DNA of 11,553 nt from Oscillospiraceae bacterium. Its GTDB lineage: Bacteria; Bacillota; Clostridia; Oscillospirales; Ruminococcaceae. Of the stretch, positions 1 through 5,576 are shown one piece after another. Numbering within the stretch: the first letter of the stretch is position 1; every line of letters starts with the position of its first letter. The position numbers and the translations under genes were made by a program. The notes under the pieces are model-generated. The model ran no database searches. It was given only the letters and a program-made list of their open reading frames with translations, and was not told the origin of the DNA. The stretch is taken from the NCBI GenBank assembly GCA_016302225.1, contig JAEDOB010000044.1, forward strand, positions 1 to 11,553, in the 5' to 3' direction.

Positions 1-63
1 TGTTTAGTGATTAGTGTTGAGTGCCACGGAAATCAATTTTTACATACTCCCAAACAAATATAC

Positions 64-156
64 TTTTGTAGGGGCGACCAGTGGTCGCCCGCAGTTGCCG
101 CAGAAAGCCACAAAATGCAGCACGACTGCGGGACGGGAAACCCGTCCCCTACAAAA
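64..156. repeat. Short interspersed repeat with terminal inverted repeats and two GC hairpins
   Basis: The ends are a perfect 11-bp inverted repeat, TTTTGTAGGGG (64-74) and CCCCTACAAAA (146-156). Inside, each end has its own hairpin: GGGCGACCAGTGGTCGCCC (72-90) and GGGACGGGAAACCCGTCCC (130-148). A short non-palindromic core lies between them. There is no open reading frame of interest. The build is that of a small nonautonomous repeat (MITE- or REP-like). From memory, similar GTAGGGGCGACC-type repeats are scattered in many Oscillospiraceae genomes, but copy number cannot be judged from this window. Neither hairpin is followed by a T-run, so neither is called as a terminator. Confidence 0.7.
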
Positions 157-219
157 CCTGATAGGATATTTTTATGTACCTCTATAATCATATGACATCA
201 AAATATGGAAAATTTTCGT

Positions 220-248
220 TTGACATATTGCACATCTTGTGTTATACT
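220..248 (+). promoter_or_regulatory. Sigma-A type promoter of the SGNH hydrolase/ABC importer operon
   Basis: TTGACA (220-225) and TATACT (243-248) are separated by 17 bp, close to the vegetative consensus. Transcription would start near 255, giving a leader of about 25 nt. A perfect palindrome GAAAATTTTC (208-217) abuts the -35 box, and CACA-TCT-TGTG (231-241) lies in the spacer. Either could be an operator, but neither matches a Fur box that I recognise. The ribosome binding site AAGGTGGAG (266-274) follows, five bases before the ATG at 280. Confidence 0.8.
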
Positions 249-279
249 ATCCTCATAAAAAATATAAGGTGGAGATAAT

Positions 280-906
280 ATGAAAGACCTGTTATGCTTC
301 GGTGATTCCAATACATATGGCTACGACCCCGAAAGCAGGCTGCGCCACGGCTTTGACGAACGCTGGACGGGTATCCTCAGCCGTGAACTGCTGCCATACG
401 GCATTCGTGTTGACGAGGAGGGACTGTGCGGACGGACTACCGATTTTGAGGACAGCTGCCGTCCCGGAAGAAGGGGCACCGACGCTTTGCCCGCACTGCT
501 GGAAAGCTATTCTCCCGAAGCGGTCATTATTATGCTGGGGACAAACGACTGCAAAAGCTGTTTCGGAAACACTCCCTCGACTGTTACCGACGGGCTGAAA
601 AAGCTTATCGGTCAGGTGCGGGATTACAGCGATAATACAAAGATACTGCTAATATCTCCCATTTATCTGGCAAGCGGTGTGGGGGAAAAGGGCTTTGACG
701 AGGAGTTTGACGAGGATTCCGTTAAGCTGTCAAGGGAGCTGCCTTCGGCGTATTCCGAGCTGGCGGAGAGTACGGGCTGTCAATTTATGGCGGCGTCCGA
801 CTATGCGTCACCGTCCGCTGCCGACCGTGAGCATTTGGACAGAAGCGGTCACAGGGCGTTGGCTGCGGCAATATTCGATAAGTTAAAAAAGGAAGATTTT
901 ATATGA
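280..906 (+). CDS. SGNH/GDSL-family hydrolase (arylesterase-like)
   Basis: This 208-aa protein has the standard blocks of the SGNH hydrolase fold: FGDSNTYGY with the nucleophile Ser10 (block I), EEGLCGRTT (46-54, oxyanion Gly region), MLGTND with Asn89 (block III) and DREH with Asp182 and His185 as the rest of the triad (block V). Spacing and sequence (RWTGIL, VIIMLGTND) resemble the intracellular arylesterase/acyltransferase group typified by mycobacterial MsAcT. There is no signal peptide or membrane segment, so it should be cytosolic. The start is fixed by AAGGTGGAG upstream. Its stop overlaps the next gene's ATG by four bases (ATGA), so it is translationally coupled to an ABC importer. 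It may hydrolyse an ester in the imported ligand, as siderophore esterases do; that is inference. The substrate is unknown. Confidence 0.88.
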   Translation: MKDLLCFGDSNTYGYDPESRLRHGFDERWTGILSRELLPYGIRVDEEGLCGRTTDFEDSCRPGRRGTDALPALLESYSPEAVIIMLGTNDCKSCFGNTPSTVTDGLKKLIGQVRDYSDNTKILLISPIYLASGVGEKGFDEEFDEDSVKLSRELPSAYSELAESTGCQFMAASDYASPSAADREHLDRSGHRALAAAIFDKLKKEDFI

Positions 907-1820
907 AAAAACTGATAATTCCCATAATCGTGGCGGCTTTGCTGCTGACAGGCTGCGCAAAGGCCGACGGCGGAGATGCCGTTTACACCTTCACCGATTC
1001 GCAGGACAGGACGGTTGAGGTCAAAAGCTTTGAAAAGACCGCTGTTCTGTCTGGCAGTCTGGCGGAGGTCTGGCAGCTGGCGGGAGGTGAGCTTTTCGGT
1101 ATCACCAACGACGCCTATGACGGGCACACTCTCGATATTCCCGAAGATGTCAAAAATTACGGTGATGTGAAAAATCCCTCCGTTGAGGGGCTTATTGCGG
1201 ACGGCGTTGATTTTGTTATTCTGTCGGGCGGTATTGCCAATCATGTGAAGCTGGGGGAAACGCTGGATTCGTCGGGGATAACGGCGGCGTATTTTGATGT
1301 GGAGAATTTCGATGATTATCTGGCTGCGCTGAAAATCTGCACGGATATTACGGGAAGAAGCGACCTTTACGCCGAAAACGGTGAGGCTGTCCGTGAAAGG
1401 GTGGAGCAGTCCGTTGAACGTGCAAAGGACAAGGAGCACCCGAAAATACTGCTTTTGCGGTCATATTCCACGGGCATTAAGGCAAAGGGCAGCGACAATA
1501 TGACGGGGCAGATGCTTGCAGACCTCGGCTGTGAAAATATTGCCGACAGCGAAAGCTCTCTGCTGGAGGAGCTGAGCCTTGAAGCTATCGTCCGTGCGGA
1601 CCCCGATTTTGTGTTTATCACCACCATGGGCGGGGATACTGAGGCTGCCGTTGCGCAGTATGAGGAAACGCTCGGTTCAAATCCCGCATGGCAGGAGCTG
1701 ACTGCGGTGAAGGACGGACGTGTCCATGTTCTGCCGAAGGATATGTTCCATTACAAGCCCAATAACCGCTGGGGCGAGGCTTACGAATATCTTGAGGAGA
1801 TACTTTATGGCGGAAAATAG
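903..1820 (+). CDS. ABC transporter substrate-binding lipoprotein (BtuF/FecB/FhuD-type)
   Basis: This 305-aa protein begins with a lipoprotein signal, hydrophobic residues 4-15 and lipobox LLTGC with lipidated Cys18. It should be anchored to the outer face of the membrane. The mature part has the features of the helical-backbone metal-receptor family (class III binding proteins, Peripla_BP_2): an N-terminal lobe ending near GVDFVILSG, a linking helix rich in charged residues (about 150-185), and a C-terminal lobe with NPAWQELTAVKDGRVHVLP. The family binds ferric siderophores, heme, or cobalamin/cobinamide. The sequence alone does not decide which. GGAAG (891-895) precedes the ATG. The gene overlaps the hydrolase by 4 bases and the permease by 14, so all are one transcript. 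Confidence 0.88.
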   Translation: MKKLIIPIIVAALLLTGCAKADGGDAVYTFTDSQDRTVEVKSFEKTAVLSGSLAEVWQLAGGELFGITNDAYDGHTLDIPEDVKNYGDVKNPSVEGLIADGVDFVILSGGIANHVKLGETLDSSGITAAYFDVENFDDYLAALKICTDITGRSDLYAENGEAVRERVEQSVERAKDKEHPKILLLRSYSTGIKAKGSDNMTGQMLADLGCENIADSESSLLEELSLEAIVRADPDFVFITTMGGDTEAAVAQYEETLGSNPAWQELTAVKDGRVHVLPKDMFHYKPNNRWGEAYEYLEEILYGGK

Positions 1821-2805
1821 GACGGTCGGAAGGGTTTTCGGCTGTATCGGCATACTGATAATTGCGGCGGCTTTCGGCATATGCTCGGGGACGCAGTGGA
1901 TCTCCCCCGTAAAGCTTGCCGCCGATATTTCCGCTGACGGTCTGTCCCCCGATGAACGGATAGTTTTGTACATACGGCTGCCCCGAGTGCTGGCGGCTGC
2001 CCTTGCGGGGGCTGCGCTGGCAGTTTCGGGAGCGGTCATTCAGTCTGTTCTGGGAAATCCGCTGGCGGCACCTAACATAATCGGCGTAAATGCGGGGGCG
2101 GGGCTGTTTACGGTGCTTTGTATGGCGTTGTTCCCAACGGCGGTGAAAATGCTGCCTGCTGCGGCGTTTTTGGGTGCGCTGTTTGCGGTGATGACGGTTT
2201 ACGGCATTGCCAAGAAAACGGGTGCGTCCCGAATGACAATTGTGCTGACGGGTATTGGTGTTTCAAGCCTGCTGAATGCTTTCATTGACACGGTGACTAC
2301 CGTTTTCCCCGATTCGCTGTCGGGAATTTCCTCCTTTAAGGCGGGCAGCTTTGCGGGGGTGACGGTGGGAAAGCTGTTCCCTGCGTGGATATTTATAGTA
2401 GTGGGCATAGGGGCTGCGCTGATGCTCAGTCACGACCTTGATGTGCTTGCTCTGGGCGAAAACACGGCGGCAAGTCTGGGAATGAACGTGGGGGCGGTTC
2501 GGTTCGGCTGCCTTGCTGCGGCGGCTGTTCTGGCGGGGGCTGCGGTGAGCTTTTCGGGACTTATCGGCTTTGTGGGGCTGGTGGTGCCGCATATTTCCCG
2601 TAAAATTGCGGGCAGCTCGGAAAACACGGCGGTGCTGCCTGTCTGCACGGTGCTGGGGGCGGCATTCCTTATTATCTGCGACACGCTGGCAAGGACGCTG
2701 TTTTCGCCCTATGAGCTGCCGCCGGGGCTGGTGGTTTCCTACATAGGCGTTCCGTTTTTCCTCTGGCTTCTCATTCGCAAAAAGGGGGCTTCTCATAATG
2801 CTTGA
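1807..2805 (+). CDS. FecCD-family ABC transporter permease
   Basis: This is a 332-aa, strongly hydrophobic integral membrane protein. Family landmarks are RLPRVLAAALAGAALAVSG (residues about 54-72), IQSVLGNPLAAPNIIGVNAGAG directly after it, LDVLALGENTAASLGMNV in the cytoplasmic coupling region and GLIGFVGLVVPHISR near the C-terminal third. These are typical of BtuC/FhuB/FecCD permeases, which work as homodimers with about ten helices per subunit. A longer in-frame start at 1720 exists, but the ATG at 1807 is preferred. GAGGAG (1794-1799) sits at correct spacing there, and the extra 29 residues would only be an out-of-frame reading of the binding-protein gene. The gene overlaps its neighbours by 14 bases upstream and 8 downstream. 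Confidence 0.92.
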   Translation: MAENRTVGRVFGCIGILIIAAAFGICSGTQWISPVKLAADISADGLSPDERIVLYIRLPRVLAAALAGAALAVSGAVIQSVLGNPLAAPNIIGVNAGAGLFTVLCMALFPTAVKMLPAAAFLGALFAVMTVYGIAKKTGASRMTIVLTGIGVSSLLNAFIDTVTTVFPDSLSGISSFKAGSFAGVTVGKLFPAWIFIVVGIGAALMLSHDLDVLALGENTAASLGMNVGAVRFGCLAAAAVLAGAAVSFSGLIGFVGLVVPHISRKIAGSSENTAVLPVCTVLGAAFLIICDTLARTLFSPYELPPGLVVSYIGVPFFLWLLIRKKGASHNA

Positions 2806-3550
2806 GATGAAAAATGTCAGCGGCGGCTACGGAAAACGCATGGTGGTTTCGGAGATAAATGCCCTGTTCCCAAAGGGTGAGATAACCTCGGTCATCGGGG
2901 CAAACGGCTGCGGAAAAAGCACCCTGCTTATGCTGGCGGCGGGGCTTATTTCCTGCGAAACGGGAACGGTTATTGCGGACGGCGAGGACATCTCCAAGCT
3001 TTCCCGAAATGGGTTGGCGAGGAGGATTTCCTATCTGCCGCAGATGAAAAATCCGGGGAGCATTTCCGTGCGTTCGCTGGTTTCTCACGGGAGATTTCCC
3101 TATCTGGGTTATCCGAGAAGATATACGGAAATTGACAGGCAGAAGATAGACGAGGCTATGGCTCTGGCAGGCGTTTCGGAGCTTTCGGACAGGAATTTCG
3201 GCGAGCTTTCGGGCGGTCAGCAGCAGCGGGTGCGGATTGCTATGACCCTTGCTCAGGACACGGGAATTATCCTGCTGGACGAGCCCCTGACCTATCTTGA
3301 TATTCGTCACAAGCTGGAAACGGCGGAGCTTATCTCAAAGCTTCGGGAAATGGGCAAGACCATTGTTGCCGTAATGCACGATCTGGACATTGCCTTTGCT
3401 TTCTCGGACAAAATTGCGGTAATGGACGGCGGACGGCTTACGGCGTTCGGTGTCCCCGATGAGATCGCCGAAAGCGGGGCTGTTGAAGCTGCACTCGGAG
3501 TTCGGGCTTTGTACAGCGGGGAGTTTGGAAGATACTTTTTTGTAAAGTGA
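2798..3550 (+). CDS. ABC transporter ATP-binding protein (FecE/BtuD-type)
   Basis: This 250-aa cytoplasmic ATPase powers the FecCD permease encoded just upstream. Visible motifs are Walker A GANGCGKST (34-42), a Q-loop Gln near 82, signature LSGGQQQR (137-144), Walker B IILLDEP with catalytic Glu162, a D-loop LD and the switch His194 (MHD). The stretch VSHGRFPYLG before the signature is typical of the ferrisiderophore/cobalamin importer ATPases. The ATG overlaps the permease stop by eight bases. The last gene of this operon, it is followed about 90 bases later by an intrinsic terminator. Confidence 0.92.
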   Translation: MLEMKNVSGGYGKRMVVSEINALFPKGEITSVIGANGCGKSTLLMLAAGLISCETGTVIADGEDISKLSRNGLARRISYLPQMKNPGSISVRSLVSHGRFPYLGYPRRYTEIDRQKIDEAMALAGVSELSDRNFGELSGGQQQRVRIAMTLAQDTGIILLDEPLTYLDIRHKLETAELISKLREMGKTIVAVMHDLDIAFAFSDKIAVMDGGRLTAFGVPDEIAESGAVEAALGVRALYSGEFGRYFFVK

Positions 3551-3614
3551 AGAGTGGAGAGTGTTAATTATAGTAAACGACAAAAATATTTTTACTTTGA
3601 GTGTAATTTGAGTT

Positions 3615-3717
3615 ATACTAATTTCCTATCATAAAGTTGACAAAAAATCCGTGCAAAAGCTTGCGTATATGGGTTTTGTGCGGATTTTTTGTCTATACTT
3701 TGATTAGAAATATATAT
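3615..3717. repeat. MITE-like element A (shares terminal repeats with element B)
   Basis: The left end (3615-3643, beginning ATACTAAT and ending GACAA) matches the left end of element B (3816-3844) at 22 of 29 positions. The right end (3689-3717, reverse strand) matches the same consensus at 20 of 29. This 103-bp unit is therefore a short, diverged relative of element B with almost no interior apart from the terminator stem. Confidence 0.55.
3640..3692 (+). terminator. Intrinsic terminator of the ABC importer operon, probably bidirectional
   Basis: Positions 3640-3658 and 3674-3692 form a 19-bp stem with two G-U wobbles, enclosing a 15-nt loop. The 3' side ends CGGATTTTTTGT, giving a U-tract. 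The 5' side carries the complementary A-tract, so it could also stop transcription from the right. It lies about 90 bases after the ATPase stop codon and inside repeat element A, so the repeat appears to supply the terminator. Confidence 0.75.
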
Positions 3718-3780
3718 GACGTTTACTATAAGAGAATGCCGATAATCGACATACTGTTGCCTAAGTGACCTACCTAGTCG

Positions 3781-3811
3781 GGCGTTCCCCCATTTTCGGC
3801 GGGGGAACGCC
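3781..3811. repeat. GC-rich hairpin GGCGTTCCCCC / GGGGGAACGCC
   Basis: Two perfect 11-base arms (3781-3791 and 3801-3811) flank the loop ATTTTCGGC. No T-run follows, so it is not a standard terminator. It lies between repeat elements A and B. The GTTCCCCC/GGGGGAAC core recurs inside element B (3956-3963 and 4027-4034), suggesting a related hairpin module. Confidence 0.6.
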
Positions 3812-3815
3812 TATT

Positions 3816-4219
3816 ATACTAATCTTCTATCAACATATAGACAATTTTGCAAGTGTATCCCTATGATGAGTATTGGAAGTTGGCTGTTTTCCAGTCTGCT
3901 CTTTATTCACTTCATTTCTTTGTGACTTCTGTTTCTTTTGTGGCTCTCCCGCAGAGGGGGAACCTATATGGGCGGGGGACACAACAAACCCTAACGCAAA
4001 GCAGGGAGTTTCCCCCGCCCCTAACGGTTCCCCCTCTGCACTCCCCTTCCCTTTCACCCCACCCTCTTTACCCTGCTTTACATTTTGATTAAACAGAAAT
4101 AATTGAATTACTATGGGTAAATAGTTAAAAAAACTGTCAAAGAGGCTGTTTGTTGGCAAATAGAAAAATGATATAGATTATTTTGGTCGTTTGTCTATAT
4201 ATTGATGAAAGATTAGTAT
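3816..4219. mobile_element. MITE-like nonautonomous element B (404 bp)
   Basis: The ends are 29-bp inverted repeats (3816-3844 and 4191-4219) identical at 26 of 29 positions. The outer end reads ATACTAATCTT and the inner end ATATAGACAA. The interior carries a nested GC-rich palindrome (3951-4039) and pyrimidine- or purine-rich flanks. It encodes no transposase; open frames of 71-109 codons on both strands are low-complexity and lack ribosome binding sites. It sits between two operons, the usual place for MITEs. The target-site duplication is unclear, with TA possible. Confidence 0.6.
3951..4039. repeat. Large two-part palindrome inside element B
   Basis: GCAGAGGGGGAACC (3951-3964) is the exact reverse complement of GGTTCCCCCTCTGC (4026-4039). 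After a five-base mismatch on each side, GGGCGGGGGA (3970-3979) pairs exactly with TCCCCCGCCC (4011-4020). The result would be a 14 + 10 bp stem with a 31-nt loop. It is very GC-rich against AT-rich surroundings. Confidence 0.75.
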
Positions 4220-4293
4220 TAATTTGTATTTCCTTAAAAATTCCGCTTTTCGCTCTTCAATCTTCACATTTGTATAGTTTGCCATATTATTTC

Positions 4294-4339
4294 CACGAAA
4301 TCCGACTAAAAACAACCAATATCACGAAATCTTACTAAA
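4294..4339 (+). promoter_or_regulatory. 17-bp direct repeat upstream of the sulfur operon promoter
   Basis: CACGAAATCCGACTAAA (4294-4310) and CACGAAATCTTACTAAA (4323-4339) agree at 15 of 17 positions and are 29 bp apart start to start. They end just before the -35 box, at about -85 to -40 from the likely start site. This is the position where activators such as LysR-type regulators bind. The regulator is not known from the window. Confidence 0.5.
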
Positions 4340-4397
4340 CCTATTGACACGGTAGGAAATTAATGCTATACTAATACCAATCTATTAAGTAGGTAAT
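4339..4397 (+). promoter_or_regulatory. Two copies of an operator-like motif around the promoter
   Basis: The pattern ACC-N10-GTAGG-N-AAT occurs at 4339-4360, over the -35 box, and again at 4376-4397, over the expected transcription start. The two agree at 14 of 22 positions and are 37 bp apart. Each is an imperfect dyad (ACCTA/TAGGA and ACCAA/TAGGT). Placement over the -35 and +1 fits repression. In Firmicutes, sulfur operons are often controlled by Rrf2-family proteins such as CymR that bind AT-rich dyads. Whether this is such a site is inference. Confidence 0.45.
4344..4372 (+). promoter_or_regulatory. Sigma-A type promoter of the sulfur operon
   Basis: TTGACA (4344-4349) and TATACT (4367-4372) are spaced by 17 bp, with TG one base before the -10 box (extended -10). 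The expected start site is near 4379, giving a 5' leader of about 145 nt before the first start codon at 4524. Confidence 0.8.
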
Positions 4398-4407
4398 GGG
4401 GATGGAG

Positions 4408-4522
4408 CAAAATGAAGGATTATTTTGAGAAGCTGGTGAGAGCCAACTTCCGTTTTGGGCGATGTTAATAACCTTTTTCCGCACGTCAAACAAAATATAC
4501 AAATCAAGAAAGAGGTTATTAA
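4408..4522 (+). promoter_or_regulatory. Leader RNA with a helix hiding the ribosome binding site and a competing fold
   Basis: Positions 4465-4479 pair with 4508-4522 over 15 consecutive bases (14 Watson-Crick, one U-G), enclosing a 28-nt loop. The 3' arm contains the whole ribosome binding site AAAGAGG (4509-4515) and ends one base before the ATG at 4524. The 5' arm can instead pair with 4414-4424 (nine Watson-Crick pairs and one wobble, with A4419 bulged), enclosing a hairpin GAAGCTGG/CCAACTTC (4429-4450). The two pairings exclude each other, as in translational riboswitches or attenuators. I do not recognise a known aptamer: there is no SAM-I core and no T-box sequence. Confidence 0.5.
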
Positions 4523-4523
4523 T

Positions 4524-5573
4524 ATGAAAAAGAATTTCAAGGAATACATATTTAAGTCGTTTATCGCTGCAGCTGCCGTAACAGTGGGAATCACGGGGCT
4601 TACGGGCTGCTCTCAGACCTCTGCGGAGGCAAAGTCGGACAGCATTTCCCTGACAAACGTTTCCTACGACCCCACAAGAGAGCTTTACGAGGCATACAAC
4701 AAGATATTTGCCGAGCACTGGAAAGAGAAAACGGGGCAGGACATTGAGATAACTCAGTCCCACGGCGGCTCGGGCAAGCAGGCTCTGGAAGTTGCAAACG
4801 GTCTTGAAGCGGACGTTGTAACGCTGGCTCTGGAATACGATGTAAACGCTGTCCGTGATGCGGGACTTATCGAGGACGGCTGGGTAAGCGAGTTTGCAAA
4901 CGACAGCGCACCCTACACCTCCACCATCGTTTTCCTTGTCCGCAAGGGCAATCCCAAGGACATTCACGACTGGGACGATCTGGTCAAGGACGGCATAGGC
5001 GTTATCACCCCGAACCCCAAGACCTCGGGCGGCGCACGTTGGAATTATCTTGCGGCGTGGGCATATGCCGACAAGCTTTACGGCGGCGATGAAGCTCAGG
5101 TCAAGGAATTTATCAAGAAGCTTTACCGGAATGTTCTTGTGCTTGACTCGGGCGCAAGAGGTGCGACCACCACATTCGTTGAAAACGGTCAGGGCGATGT
5201 GCTGCTGGCGTGGGAGAATGAAGCGTATCTCTCCATCAAGGACTATCCCGACGGATATGAGATAATCACACCGAGTGTCAGCATTCTTGCTCAGCCCTCC
5301 GTTGCTATCGTTGACAAGGTAGTTGACAGCAGGGGAACAAGAGATGCGGCAACCGAATATCTCAGCTATCTTTATTCCGACGAGGCGCAGAGAATTGCGG
5401 GCGATAACTATTACAGACCGTCCAATGAAGCTATCCTAAAGGAATATGCAAACACCTTTGACCTTGACATTAATCTTGTAAATATCTCCGATTTCGGCGG
5501 CTGGGACGCTGCTCAGAAAACCCATTTTGCCGACGGCGGCGTATTTGATGAAATTTATGAAAAAGCGGAATGA
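4524..5573 (+). CDS. cysP: Sulfate/thiosulfate ABC transporter substrate-binding lipoprotein
   Basis: This 349-aa protein captures sulfate, thiosulfate or a related oxyanion outside the cell. It begins with KK and a hydrophobic segment followed by lipobox LTGC (lipidated Cys29). The mature domain shows the family hallmarks NVSYDPTRELYEAYN, SHGGSGKQA (the oxyanion-binding loop) and VVTLALEYDVNAV. The start at 4524 is chosen over an upstream in-frame TTG (4455), because AAAGAGG stands eight bases before it and the signal peptide begins there. The name cysP is used loosely; sbp is equally possible, because specificity cannot be read from sequence. Its ribosome binding site is buried in the leader helix described separately. 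CysT follows after three bases. Confidence 0.93.
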   Translation: MKKNFKEYIFKSFIAAAAVTVGITGLTGCSQTSAEAKSDSISLTNVSYDPTRELYEAYNKIFAEHWKEKTGQDIEITQSHGGSGKQALEVANGLEADVVTLALEYDVNAVRDAGLIEDGWVSEFANDSAPYTSTIVFLVRKGNPKDIHDWDDLVKDGIGVITPNPKTSGGARWNYLAAWAYADKLYGGDEAQVKEFIKKLYRNVLVLDSGARGATTTFVENGQGDVLLAWENEAYLSIKDYPDGYEIITPSVSILAQPSVAIVDKVVDSRGTRDAATEYLSYLYSDEAQRIAGDNYYRPSNEAILKEYANTFDLDINLVNISDFGGWDAAQKTHFADGGVFDEIYEKAE

Positions 5574-5576
5574 TGT

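Larger units (their letters stand above)
3568..3731. repeat. 164-bp block bounded by TTATAGTAAACG inverted repeats
   Basis: A perfect 12-bp inverted repeat, TTATAGTAAACG (3568-3579) and CGTTTACTATAA (3720-3731), bounds a block that contains a smaller inverted-repeat element (3615-3717) and the operon terminator. The similarity between arms continues imperfectly inward for about 20 bases (A/T-rich). The TA at each end is compatible with TA-target insertion of the Tc1/mariner/IS630 type, but a duplication cannot be proven because TA is also part of the repeat. No ORF is present, so if mobile it is nonautonomous. Confidence 0.6.
3551..4523. other. Gene-free intergenic region packed with repeats and control signals
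   Basis: No credible protein-coding gene lies here; the open frames are low-complexity readings of repeats. In order it holds: a short GTGAAGAGTGGAGAGTG spacer (3547-3563), a 164-bp inverted-repeat block with a terminator (3568-3731), a unique stretch with a GC hairpin (3732-3811), a 404-bp repeat element (3816-4219), an AT-rich stretch with nothing I can name (4220-4293), and the control region and leader of the sulfur operon (4294-4523). Confidence 0.75.

Noticed and set aside
7..195. 62-codon open frame at the left edge
   Set aside because: It spans the 93-bp repeat and has no Shine-Dalgarno or family resemblance.
849..1439. 196-codon open frame on the minus strand
   Set aside because: It lies wholly opposite the binding-protein gene and the end of the hydrolase, has no ribosome binding site or recognisable motif, and is explained as a shadow of + strand codon use.
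2263..2796. 177-codon open frame on the minus strand
   Set aside because: Arg/His/Gln-rich translation opposite the hydrophobic FecCD permease; a typical antisense artefact.
3547..3563. GTGAAGAGTGGAGAGTG and its inverted look-alike near 4246-4266 as a pair of attachment sites
   Set aside because: The match is loose and made of short degenerate GTGAAGAGTG-like units. A similar run (TTAGTGATTAGTGTTGAGTG) at the left edge suggests ordinary intergenic filler.
3830..4159. 109-codon minus-strand frame (and 71-81-codon plus-strand frames) in element B
   Set aside because: They read through the GC palindrome and pyrimidine-rich tracts, are low-complexity (Gly/Ser/Lys/Gln or Pro/Phe), and lack ribosome binding sites.
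3568..4219. CRISPR array
   Set aside because: The repeats are inverted, few and unevenly spaced, with no regular spacer length and no cas genes.
4368..4375. ATACTAAT in the sulfur promoter equals the outer end of the repeat elements
   Set aside because: Only eight bases match and they include the consensus -10 hexamer, so chance is enough. A decayed repeat end that donated the promoter remains possible but unsupported.
4373..4523. SAM-I, T-box or cobalamin riboswitch in the leader
   Set aside because: The conserved cores of these classes are absent, and the leader is too short for a T-box. Only GGTGAGAGCC is reminiscent of T-box stem I.
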